Below are positions 38,949 to 48,180 of a DNA stretch of 64,000 nucleotides, one piece after another. The first letter of the stretch is position 1; each line of letters starts with the position of its first letter. The position numbers and the translations under genes were made by a program. This stretch comes from Debaryomyces hansenii CBS767. Its lineage: Eukaryota; Ascomycota; Pichiomycetes; Serinales; Debaryomycetaceae. The stretch is from assembly GCF_000006445.2 (NCBI RefSeq), contig NC_006045.2:1364001-1428000 (forward strand). Reading direction: 5' to 3'. The notes beneath the pieces are model-generated. The model ran no database searches, had not been told where the DNA came from, and saw only the letters and a program-made list of their open reading frames with translations.

Positions 38949-40742
38949 TCAGATCAAAGGAACGGAAGCACCATCACCTCTCATATCACTGCCACCACTA
39001 TATACTAATTCTCCCTTAGTCTCTGGTCCCGATTCTTTACGAATTATTTGTCCTCTTCCAAAGAGTTTCCTTTCATTGCCCTGGAAAATTTTGGTTTCAT
39101 GACCTAACTTGATGAGTCCTTCAATAACGTCCGTTGCAATTCCATCTTCAATTCCGACGCAAGTAACGGCCCTACTAGTTGGTCCATCAGATCCGAGGCC
39201 TAAATCAGTATGTTCAAAGTCTGGATGTGGAAACAACGAGATTCTTGGTGCATCCAATGCTTCTTGTGGATCCATATTAAAAAGTAGCATATTCAAATAT
39301 ACTTGCACATGTGCTTGTGGTTGATTATATCCACCCATAATACCATAGCTGGCAAACAAATCTTCCTTCAGCGGTGATAACTTTGAAGGAGTAGTGATCA
39401 TGCCAGGAATTATAGTGTGATAGGATCTTTTGTTCCCTTCGAGACAATTCTTGCTCTTTGGGTTCAAATTAAAGTTGCCGCCCCGGTTCTGTAATGCAAA
39501 ACCTCTATTTGGAACAAGTATACCACTCCCAAAATTTTCGTATAGAGAGCTAATAAACGAACATGCATTGCCTTCGGAGTCCGAGGCTGTCATGTAAACT
39601 GTATCTGACTTGAACATTGGATTTGGAATACCATGTCCAACTTCGTGGTTCGAAATGATTTTATCCACACTAAACAGTTCTATACGCCTCGTAAGGTACT
39701 CTGGTTGTAACAAATTTTCGAGAGAAACTGATTGATCTAAGTTGTATTCTTTGGTAAAGAACTCGTAATCATTCACATATTCATCTGAATCTTTAAAACT
39801 GAGCTTCAAGCATTCAATTATCATATGCAAATATTCTACAGAATTATGCTTCATTTCTCTCATCTTCAATGTACCTTTCTTATCTAATTGGTCAATAAGA
39901 CCTAGGGTGAGTAATGCTATAATACCTGAACCGCTCGGTGGTATTTCCCATAGTTTATGGTCAAGAATTGAAAGTGAAATAGGCTCGACAAAGGTTGATG
40001 TATGATTTGCAAGGTCTTTCATTGAGATTAATGATCCTCTTTTCGATAGCTCATTAATCATTGATTCAGCTACTTCACCCTCATAAAATCCTTTCTTGCC
40101 AAATCTTACAATTATCTTTAAGGTATCTGCTAGATGTGTATTCTTCATAAATTGGCCTCTTACTGGCGCCGTGAGATCTTCATTAGGAAGGAAAATGGAC
40201 AAATCGTCACAATTGTTCTGATTCTTCAATTTCTCCTCCGCCTCTTTCCAGAGTGATGCACTTATTTGCGAAACGACAAAGCCATTCTCTGCTAGGTCAA
40301 TTGCTGGCTGTAAAATCTCTTCCATAGTGACTTTCCCACTACCCCAAGCTTCGTGTAGATCGTACCATCCAGCGATGTGACCGGGAACCTGAACCTTGAA
40401 TACAGAGTCGTCTTTAAATCTCATACTAGGTAAAATATGATCTGGTTGATTTGTTTTAAGCCAATCGATATTAAGTCCTGATGCAGACCTCCCTGTTCCA
40501 TTTAGACCATATACTTTCCTATCTCTATTCTTATAAAACAAGGCAAAACAATCGCCCCCGATACCGGTGGACGACGGCTCCAATACACATAAACATGCTG
40601 AAATCGCAATGCATGCATCAACACAGTTGCCACCATTTGACATAACTTTAATTCCAGCCGAATTTGCAAGAGGTTGGGTAGACGATACCATACCCTTAGC
40701 CGAATACACTGTTGAACGCCTAGAATTAGAAGGACCTTCCAT
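38949..40742 (-). CDS. Gamma-glutamyltranspeptidase-family Ntn hydrolase, cytosolic type
   Basis: 597 residues from the first in-frame ATG (40742). The family layout is intact: VYSAKGMVSSTQPLANSAGIKV, NGGNCVDACIAISACLCVLEP, SSTGIGGDCFALFY, PGHIAGWYDLHEAWG. The autoprocessing site is D380-T381 (SDTVYMTASDSEGNACSF), Thr381 being the predicted nucleophile. NRGFALQNRGGNFNL and GIMGGYNQPQAHVQV follow. There is no signal peptide or membrane anchor, unlike vacuolar Ecm38. The sequence is closest to the YwrD/HpxW branch, which includes oxamate amidohydrolase. The substrate could be gamma-glutamyl compounds or a small amide such as oxamate; I cannot tell which. It lies between a zinc-cluster regulator and a Dal5-like permease. 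Confidence 0.88.
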   Translation of the reverse strand: MEGPSNSRRSTVYSAKGMVSSTQPLANSAGIKVMSNGGNCVDACIAISACLCVLEPSSTGIGGDCFALFYKNRDRKVYGLNGTGRSASGLNIDWLKTNQPDHILPSMRFKDDSVFKVQVPGHIAGWYDLHEAWGSGKVTMEEILQPAIDLAENGFVVSQISASLWKEAEEKLKNQNNCDDLSIFLPNEDLTAPVRGQFMKNTHLADTLKIIVRFGKKGFYEGEVAESMINELSKRGSLISMKDLANHTSTFVEPISLSILDHKLWEIPPSGSGIIALLTLGLIDQLDKKGTLKMREMKHNSVEYLHMIIECLKLSFKDSDEYVNDYEFFTKEYNLDQSVSLENLLQPEYLTRRIELFSVDKIISNHEVGHGIPNPMFKSDTVYMTASDSEGNACSFISSLYENFGSGILVPNRGFALQNRGGNFNLNPKSKNCLEGNKRSYHTIIPGMITTPSKLSPLKEDLFASYGIMGGYNQPQAHVQVYLNMLLFNMDPQEALDAPRISLFPHPDFEHTDLGLGSDGPTSRAVTCVGIEDGIATDVIEGLIKLGHETKIFQGNERKLFGRGQIIRKESGPETKGELVYSGGSDMRGDGASVPLI

Positions 40743-41149
40743 ATTATAAATTGTTTGTTGGACTTTAATCAATCATCCCAAATTCTAGTCTTAGTACCAT
40801 TTATGCAATTATATAGTGTCAACCTTATCCGTTATTGATGATATTCTGAAAATAAATTTTACCGATAAAAAAAAAAGATAACGGAAAGCGTATTTCCACA
40901 TAGAAGATAAGTGAGCAAAACTTTTATTGGATGGTCAGAAACTGATATTGGACGGGATAATTCCATTTCAGTTATTGCTAGCGAAGGATTCTAGATAGTG
41001 GGATCACTTGAATACGGAATTTAAAAAAAAAAACAATACCTTGTGCTACACTGATTGCAAAATAACCAACATAATTTCATGGTCACCTCTCTTGAATTGT
41101 CATTACATTGAACACTTTACTTTTATTTATGAAAATTTAAACATACTTA
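40743..41149. other. Hydrolase promoter region
   Basis: Holds two GATA sites (separate entry), two poly-A runs (about 40867-40876 and 41023-41033) and no gene. Confidence 0.4.
40824..40911. promoter_or_regulatory. GATA-factor sites upstream of the hydrolase gene
   Basis: CTTATC at 40824-40829 and GATAAG at 40906-40911, 82 and 164 bp upstream of the ATG, with an extra GATAAC near 40878. GATAAG pairs are the sites of Gln3/Gat1-type activators of nitrogen-scavenging genes. Confidence 0.45.
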
Positions 41150-42667
41150 CTAGTACTCATATCTAAAGCTCTTATTTTCAATATCAGTTAAGTCTAGGGT
41201 CGTCACGTCATCCCTGTACCCAACTAATCCCTCTGAATCTCTCTTTCTATTTTCTCTTATCGCTATTTGGCGAAGAACCAATGCAAGAAAAACTGGACAA
41301 CTCATCGCGACTATAAGAACAATCTTAGCAGGTGTGTAATTAGGAGCATCCTTTTCTCTGAATATCTGGGGTCCAATCAAATTACCTATACAGAAGGCAA
41401 TTAATGTTAATGCATTTCTCATAGTGACCTTCGTGTACCCCGAAGTATTTACAGAATTCCAACTGTATATTACCGGGAGAACAGAACTACTAAAGTTTAA
41501 CAAGTAGACCCCGAAAAGCTTTCCAACTTTATGTTCATTGCCTAACGCCAAAAGTAGGATAGCACCTAGACATGCAGGTATACAAACCAGCACTAAAAGA
41601 TATGCCCTGTTGCCAATATATCCTGCTAAATAACAAGATATTAATGTACCAGCTATCGTAGCTACTCCGGAAGGAATCTGGATTATTGTTGCAGCTTTAT
41701 TTGAGAAACCAAACGATTTAATAATAACGCTTGCAAAAATTGACACTGCGCCGTTACCGATCATTGTAAGTATCGTAATCATTAGTAAGACCCAAGTCTG
41801 TTTATCGTAAATAATCAATTCTTTAACCTGATACCATTTGAACTTTTTATTCTTCTGGCCTGTTTGATTCACTTTAATATGTTGAATTGCAGCCTCCTTT
41901 TCTTCTTCAGTTAAAAAGGTACAGCTACTAATATCATTAGGCAAGTAAAAGAAAGCCACTAATCCAACTAGCGATGTGAATACACCCATAAAAATGAACA
42001 ATATTTGCCAACTTTCAATACTAGTAGATTGTACGTGTTGAAAACCGAACGAAATCAAGCTTCCAACTATTTGAGCGACCCCGATTTGCAAATACCATAA
42101 TCCAGTTCTTCTGGTTTGTTCACGCCTATTCCACCACATACTTGTTATTGCAAGAAGACAGCCTGCAACAGGTGCTTCAAATATTCCAAGGAGAGTCCTG
42201 ACGATAATTAATCCTGGATAACTTTTCGCAGCAGCATGGCAACTAGTAATTATGCCCCAAAGAGTCACAATAGACCCTAATAATCTTCCAACGGGAAGTT
42301 TCTGAATCATAAGACCGGCAAATGGTTCAGCCACAAGATAACTGGCATAGAATATAGTACCCGTATTACTAAATTCATTTCCTCGTAAATGATCCTTGAT
42401 CCCCATGACTGCCGCGTAATTTAACAAAGTCTTATCTAAGTATTGCAACCCGTAAATGATCATCAAGAACGGCATTATTCTATAATCAATTTTCCATCTT
42501 AGTTTCTTATTGGCTTCCTTTTCGTACAGAATTTCATTCACCTCGATCGATACAAGGTCATTGTCAACCCTTTTATCTTGTTTATGTCCTGTGCTTTCTA
42601 CTCCTCTATCTTTTGCAGAGGATACTACGTGCACATTGGCGTATTTCAAGTTTTCAGAATCACTCAT
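41150..42667 (-). CDS. Dal5-like anion:cation symporter (MFS, ACS family)
   Basis: 505 residues with about twelve hydrophobic spans between residues 60 and 475. Allantoate-permease family signatures are present: MPFLMIIYGLQYLDKTLLNY in span 1, VGRLLGSIVTLWGIITSCHA, RTLLGIFEAPVAGCLL with ITSMWWNRREQTRRTG (the family A loop), and YSWNSVNTSGYTKVTMRNAL in the C-terminal half. Relatives carry allantoate, ureidosuccinate, dipeptides, nicotinate or sulfonates. It lies on the same strand as the hydrolase, ~400 bp upstream of it, with a paired GATA site in its promoter. Likely role: uptake of the hydrolase substrate (inference). Confidence 0.88.
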   Translation of the reverse strand: MSDSENLKYANVHVVSSAKDRGVESTGHKQDKRVDNDLVSIEVNEILYEKEANKKLRWKIDYRIMPFLMIIYGLQYLDKTLLNYAAVMGIKDHLRGNEFSNTGTIFYASYLVAEPFAGLMIQKLPVGRLLGSIVTLWGIITSCHAAAKSYPGLIIVRTLLGIFEAPVAGCLLAITSMWWNRREQTRRTGLWYLQIGVAQIVGSLISFGFQHVQSTSIESWQILFIFMGVFTSLVGLVAFFYLPNDISSCTFLTEEEKEAAIQHIKVNQTGQKNKKFKWYQVKELIIYDKQTWVLLMITILTMIGNGAVSIFASVIIKSFGFSNKAATIIQIPSGVATIAGTLISCYLAGYIGNRAYLLVLVCIPACLGAILLLALGNEHKVGKLFGVYLLNFSSSVLPVIYSWNSVNTSGYTKVTMRNALTLIAFCIGNLIGPQIFREKDAPNYTPAKIVLIVAMSCPVFLALVLRQIAIRENRKRDSEGLVGYRDDVTTLDLTDIENKSFRYEY

Positions 42668-43608
42668 TATTCACTTAGTCTTCTTACTCAAACCGATTTT
42701 GATTCGACATTAAGTCAACCTAGACTACTATTTATAAGATACCATTCAACATAGTATTATAGTAAATTTTAATAACGCTATGTCTTGTCCAAAGATAGCG
42801 TGGAGTTGTGCTGATAGGAAGTAGTGCTGCCGATTAGCAGCTTATCTGTGCTCACGCTTAACCAGATAAGATATCTAGATAAACAATTTCGGAAAACCTT
42901 AGATCCGAGATTTTCTTCGATCTGTATACTAGTTATATAGCTTCTAGTCGTAGTCAAAATATACAGATTGCTTCAGCAATAGTCTAGTAATATAGCATTT
43001 TAGTAAATAACCAAATCGCATATCTTCTGCTGTGAAGCTGCCGGATGTCACGAAGGATATATGGTTTGGTTAGCATGTTTGGCTCCCTCATTTTGATTAT
43101 ATGGTGAATGGCATTTCAATAAACTTGGTAATTATTTAAAGATATTCCTAGTCACTTCACTTTCAATGAAGACTTGATACCGATTGACTTCTACAGTATA
43201 TAATTGTTTTTGCCAGATTGTAGGTAGAATCTCCACCGTTGGATCACTCCTTGACTTGTTAGGATCGTTGCAATCAAAATGTCAAATACACTAGAAAATA
43301 TATAGCCTGCTTTACATAAAAGTATCCTAATACAAATACTCTAGAGAATGAAGATAACTGTCAACATACTCACTGGTTTTAATGGTATTGGCTATAGCCA
43401 ATTATGCTGACCCTATTACTAGAAGAAGTATTCAAGCAAACAAACTACAATGAATACGATTATAATATTCTTCTATTCATATTTTAAATTATAATTATTA
43501 GCGTGACTAATGTATTTAAACCTGTCTTTATATTTTCAAACTGTAATAAATATTTTGACCCATACTGATATATGAGATCGTTGCAAAGCATTAACACATA
43601 GTCTAGTT
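42668..43608. other. Permease promoter and MKK2 downstream region
   Basis: Contains the paired GATA sites, a CGG-N12-CCG arrangement at 42890-42907, and (43500-43575) the segment partly duplicated near 35440-35530. No gene supported. Confidence 0.45.
42841..42870. promoter_or_regulatory. Inverted GATA pair (UAS-NTR-like) upstream of the permease gene
   Basis: CTTATCTG (42841-42848) and CAGATAAG (42863-42870) form a perfect 8-bp inverted repeat, 174-203 bp upstream of the permease ATG. Two GATAAG cores 15-35 bp apart at this distance are the classical nitrogen-regulated upstream activating element of yeast. Confidence 0.6.
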
Positions 43609-44889
43609 CTAATCCAATTGGCCCCATAATTTCTTGACAAATTTATCCATTCTGACTTTAATTTTCAGTTGGCTGACACACCATGGATGACTCAACATTT
43701 GTCTAGGACTTGGCCTTTCTTCGCTATTCTTTTTCAAACAGTAACCTATGAAGTTTTTGAAGGAATCGCTCCAAAAGATGCCTTGTTCGGGAATATCGTT
43801 CAACTTTGGTTCGTACTCCAATATTAATGATAATAGCTCGATTGGTCCGACCATGGTGTCATCTGTAATGAACGGGAACTTGCAAATTGCAACTTCGAGC
43901 AATGTGAGACCTAGAGACCAAATATCACAACTGACAGTATATGGCTTACCCATTATTCTCTCGGGAGCCATATAGTACTGTGTCCCCACGAACGTAGTGG
44001 CCAACGAATTCACGACTTCACCACTGACGCCAAAATCGCATAGCTTGATATTTCCTTCACTGTCCAAAAGAATATTCGATGGCTTGATATCTCTGTGGAT
44101 AATACGTTGCTGGTGCAAATAGTTTAAACCCGTTAAAATTGACTCCGCAACTTTTCCTAACACTTTCTCATTGATTCTGTTTGTAGGATCTAGTTCAATA
44201 ACTCGTTTGTAAATGGCATCCAATGATCTGCCTCCCATGTATTCCATCGAAATCCCAATCATCAGTTGCTTCTCTACCATGAATGTACCATAATATTTGA
44301 CAATGTTTGGCGAGTCACACACTCGGTTGTATTGTAACTCCCTTATTATTTGTTTCTGTATGTTTGGATTGGGGTCTGCATTAATTAGTTTCAAAGCAAA
44401 AATCTGTGATCCGTTTACTAATGTACACTTCGACACGCTACCTCCATTTCCCTCCCCTAATTTATTAAGCTCTATTATTTGATTATCATTAGCTAACCTA
44501 TTCCAGTCATCCGGTGATAAATCTTCTACTCTTTTCTGTATCTCATCGTTATTATTCTTACTCTGTTCATTATTCTTACACTGTTCGTTATTCTGCTTAG
44601 TATTATTTCCAATATTGTGTGCTCTTAAATTCTCCAGTATGTCACTAGTGGCGCTCTGTATACCACTATGTGTTCCACTAGATGGATTGGGCGATATAGT
44701 ATCTGGTGTATTTGAATACGCCCCATGAATTCTCAGAAAATCTATCGGTGGTGGTTTTCGTCTAGGTTGTTTGTAGGTTTGATCTGATTTATTAATTGAA
44801 ACTGGTGATGGTATTAATAAATTGGGCAATTTATTATTAGTTGGTTTCTTGCTATTTGGTATACTATATATTGTTCCTTGATTTGACAT
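43609..44889 (-). CDS. MKK2: MAP kinase kinase of the cell-wall integrity pathway (Mkk1/Mkk2-like)
   Basis: 426 residues. The N-terminal ~140 are Ser/Pro/Asn-rich. The kinase domain has the glycine loop GEGNGGSV, FALKLIN (ATP lysine), the catalytic loop HRDIKPSN, DFG within LCDFGVSGEVV, the activation segment NSLATTFVGTQYYMAPERI, and C-lobe WSLGLTLLEVAICKFPF. The tail VRMDKFVKKLWGQLD is typical of fungal Mkk1/2. It would phosphorylate the Slt2/Mpk1 MAP kinase downstream of Bck1. A decayed copy of its 3' end lies at 35605-35721. Confidence 0.93.
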   Translation of the reverse strand: MSNQGTIYSIPNSKKPTNNKLPNLLIPSPVSINKSDQTYKQPRRKPPPIDFLRIHGAYSNTPDTISPNPSSGTHSGIQSATSDILENLRAHNIGNNTKQNNEQCKNNEQSKNNNDEIQKRVEDLSPDDWNRLANDNQIIELNKLGEGNGGSVSKCTLVNGSQIFALKLINADPNPNIQKQIIRELQYNRVCDSPNIVKYYGTFMVEKQLMIGISMEYMGGRSLDAIYKRVIELDPTNRINEKVLGKVAESILTGLNYLHQQRIIHRDIKPSNILLDSEGNIKLCDFGVSGEVVNSLATTFVGTQYYMAPERIMGKPYTVSCDIWSLGLTLLEVAICKFPFITDDTMVGPIELLSLILEYEPKLNDIPEQGIFWSDSFKNFIGYCLKKNSEERPSPRQMLSHPWCVSQLKIKVRMDKFVKKLWGQLD

Positions 44890-45159
44890 TGATCAGAAAT
44901 CATTAAGTTGAAATGAACTAGTATTCCTTTTAGTATATATTCTATTAGCTTTTTTGATAATAAAAATGCGGAACAGAGAGAAAAAATTTACTGATTTATA
45001 AAAGCCGTAGGGTAGAGAAACACGTCTGTATATTATAATATGCTATGAAAAATGCTAGGGTTAGCGAATGTGTAAATGCATAATTGAATCTATAGTGAAG
45101 AAATATAAATAAACTACAATGTAAATGTAACCTACTGACATAATTATTCGATATATACG

Positions 45160-47965
45160 TTATTTCTTTTTTGCGGGTTTCTTCTTTGTTGTGGTCTTTT
45201 TAGGTTTGACCTCCTTGATTAATTTATCCTTTTTAGTATCAATCTTATCGGAGTCGACTAATTCGTCGTCGTCATCTTTAGTATTGGTATCATCTTCAAT
45301 GACATCTTCAAAATCAACGTTTTGTTTTCTGGTAGCGCTTCCACTACTAACTGAATTACCAGTTTTGTATATTGCAACTGGGTGGGATTTACTATTGTAC
45401 TTTCTCGTAAAGGCTGTTTTGACTTTCGCAGGAATCTTCTTCAATAACAATTCTCCCTTTGCTTGGCCCACACCAAAGTCAACAAGCGATTCCCAATCTT
45501 CTTTAGTTAAATAGTAATAATCCATAATGTCCATGACTTCTTCAATTCCATCTTCACCGTTCGTTAAAAGAGGATCAGTCAATTTCTTTACTAATAATGG
45601 TAAATAGTCCAATCTCAACTCTGCCTTATCTGTAGAGGTTCTCAATCTTGTGTGGTATTGCAACTCTTGTAGTAATCTTTGATATTTCATCGCCTTGGAG
45701 TTTTGCCCCAACCATCCAGCAAAATTAATTCTCTGTGTGAAATTACCTGCAACCTCCAGCGAAGGTTTCACAGAAGACATAACTGCATGGAACGGCAATA
45801 AACTCCATTGTTGTTCGCTTGATCTTATCAATGAATTAACATGATCAGATTGTGAAATATCGTCTGCAGCCCTTGCGACTCTTTCCAAATGGTCTAGAGT
45901 CGATTTCACATTTGTGGGTTTAGTGGAGATATAATTTTCTTGAATCATCAATGGTGTGAAATCTATATCATTGAAATATAAGTCTATCTTATCGTTTAAG
46001 CTGTGATTGGCACTTGGATTATAAATTTGACCGTTCAACAATTTCCCTGTAATATCAAAAGGCTTCAAGACTGTCTGCTTTTGCCAGCTCTTTGAAAATT
46101 CTCGACTTTCGTTATGACTGATTGATTTTTGGGTTGTAGAAACAGTTGATAGCAAATTGATCATTTGTCTGATATCATGATTTGTGACTTGTACTAACTG
46201 GCCAATAATAGTTGGATCCAATTTAATTTTCTCTCTATGAGCGATAGTCATTAACCTTGCTTTCACTTCTGTTTCTGTAGGTCTTCTGAAGGCTAAGTCA
46301 TATGTAACCCTGTCAAATGTTCTCATCTTAGGTAATGACTTATCGTTACAGATTAAAATCATAGGCATTTTTGTTATACGACAAAATGCTGATAATGCAC
46401 CTGCACCACCGTGATCACCACTTGACATACCATCAACTTCATCCATAATAAGGCAGAATTTCTTATCATTAGCATGTTGTTCTACGTCATTTCTATGTTT
46501 GAAGAACCCCACAACTGAAGTGTTGTTTAAAACTGACTTAATATTACTGTTCAATAGGGATTTTGACCTAACGTCTGATGCATTTTTTTCTAAAACGTCA
46601 AAGCCTAAATTGTTGGCCACCAAATGAGCAGCAGATGTTTTACCAATACCGGGTGGTCCACTAATTAAACATGCCCTAAACACGCCAGAGCCGTCTTGCC
46701 CAGGGTTTTTAAAATCATGCTTTGCATTTTCGAACCAGTTTGATAGCCAGGTTTTCAACTTATTAATTTGACCTTTATTACCACATAATTGGACAATATC
46801 ATTAGGTGCATATTTGACAGTCCATAACTTCTCGCTGTTAGGTATGATTCTTTTGGGACTTTCTGCACGAGAAGGATCAACTTTTGATTTAATCTGAGGT
46901 TGGCTAGCAGCCTTTTCTTCTGCCCGTGCTTTCCTCTCTTCTGATTCTGCCTCTTCAATTATTTTACGTTCTTCTGCTTCTCTTTTCCGGCGTGCTTCCA
47001 TAGCTGATTCGCCATCTCCACCTTCTGCAGGCATACTTTGTAAGAGTTGTATAAACCCATCTTCTGTAATTGCTTTGATCTTATTTTTCTTGATTTTTTG
47101 TACCTTCGATGGACCAGCTTCTTCTCCTATAACCACTAGACTCGTCTTACCCAGAATGGATTTCGTAACTTTAGCACCATATTTCTTTGCTAAGTTTTCG
47201 GCGACTGTTCTTTCAAGCCTTGGTAAAATACCCGTAAAGATCATGGTTAGTCCAGATAAACAGTTTGGCTGGGCTTCTGGTATTTCTAATTCCTCCCCAG
47301 ATGGTTGTGGTCCATCTGCTTTTCTTTGTTGAAAAAAATTGAATGGCTTGTCTTTAGTATCTTCAGTTTCTGGTAATTCTGCATCAGGAATCTTTGCCAA
47401 AATTTCTTCTGCCGAAGCCCCAGTTGGTGCAGACGAAGCGCCTGTATCAGCTTTTTGCTTTTTCGCAGGTGAACTCTTCTTAGGGGAAGTAGAATCGGTC
47501 CTGGTTCGTTTCTTTGGCGTAGGTTTAGGAGGTGGTGAAGGTGGTTTTGCAATTTCTTCTAAGTCGTCATCGTCATTGACTTCTTTGTCATCCTCAAAGT
47601 CATCCTCTTCATCCTCTTCGTTATCTGGTTTGAAATCATCCTCACTATTATCATCAAAATCAGAATCTAAATTTACATAATTTGGTTTGGCCTTAGTCCC
47701 CTTCCTTGGCGATGGCGTACTCTTGGATTCTTTCTTGGGCATAGACTTCAGATTTTTACTCGTTTCTATCTTCTTAGATTTAGAATCATCGCTTTCAATT
47801 TCAATTACCTCATTCTTAGCATTAGATGTTCCTTTGCTTGATGTCTTTTTCTAAATTGGTTAATATGACACTCAATTCAAAAGAGAGAATACGAAAAAGA
47901 ATACTTACATCCCCAGTTGACTTTTTGGAAGAAGAATTCCCAAAGAATTCTCTTATATCAACCAT
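45160..47965 (-). CDS. RFC1: Replication factor C large subunit (spliced)
   Basis: Two exons on the minus strand: 47965-47909 (19 codons, MVDIREFFGNSSSKKSTGD) and 47850-45160 (896 codons); 915 residues. Exon 1 supplies the conserved Rfc1 N terminus, a degenerate PCNA-binding motif (IREFF). Then come a long charged region, a BRCT domain (CLSGLTMIFTGILPRLERT, GAKVTKSILGKTSLVVIGEEAGPSK; ~200-280), and an AAA+ module with Walker A GPPGIGKT, Walker B MDEVDGM and the Rfc1 text NASDVRSK. The Rfc1 C-terminal domain ends in Lys-rich KTTTKKKPAKKK. It loads PCNA at primer ends. Confidence 0.95.
47851..47908 (-). other. Intron of RFC1
   Basis: 58 nt. Donor GTAAGT (47908-47903 read on minus), branch-like ATTAACC about 12 nt before the acceptor, and acceptor TTTAG ending at 47851. 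Joins GAT to AAA in phase 0, restoring the family N terminus. Confidence 0.85.
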
Positions 47966-48180
47966 TGTCTAAGTCTAAATCACCTAATACTGGATTCTTA
48001 ATTATACTAGTGAAATTTGTAGATGATTTTATTTTACATATACGCGCTTAAATTTTGACACGGTTGAATTTGATATTATGAACTATATATTCTAATTGTA
48101 CAAAATCTCTTACGGGATATATCATTATTGTTATATAGGCTTGCTGTCTTTTGAATACAGGGTAGCAGAATGCAATTTGT

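Noticed and set aside
43346..43480. Short coding-like text (for example a 23-codon frame ending RRSIQANKLQ) downstream of the permease promoter
   Set aside because: Too short, with competing frames and no conservation evidence. I could not tell it from chance.
47286..47680. Long plus-strand open frames opposite RFC1, and similar ones opposite RUD3, NOP12 and DEP1
   Set aside because: They are antisense shadows of acidic or Ser/Lys-rich coding regions, giving runs of Ser, Phe and Leu with no independent signal.
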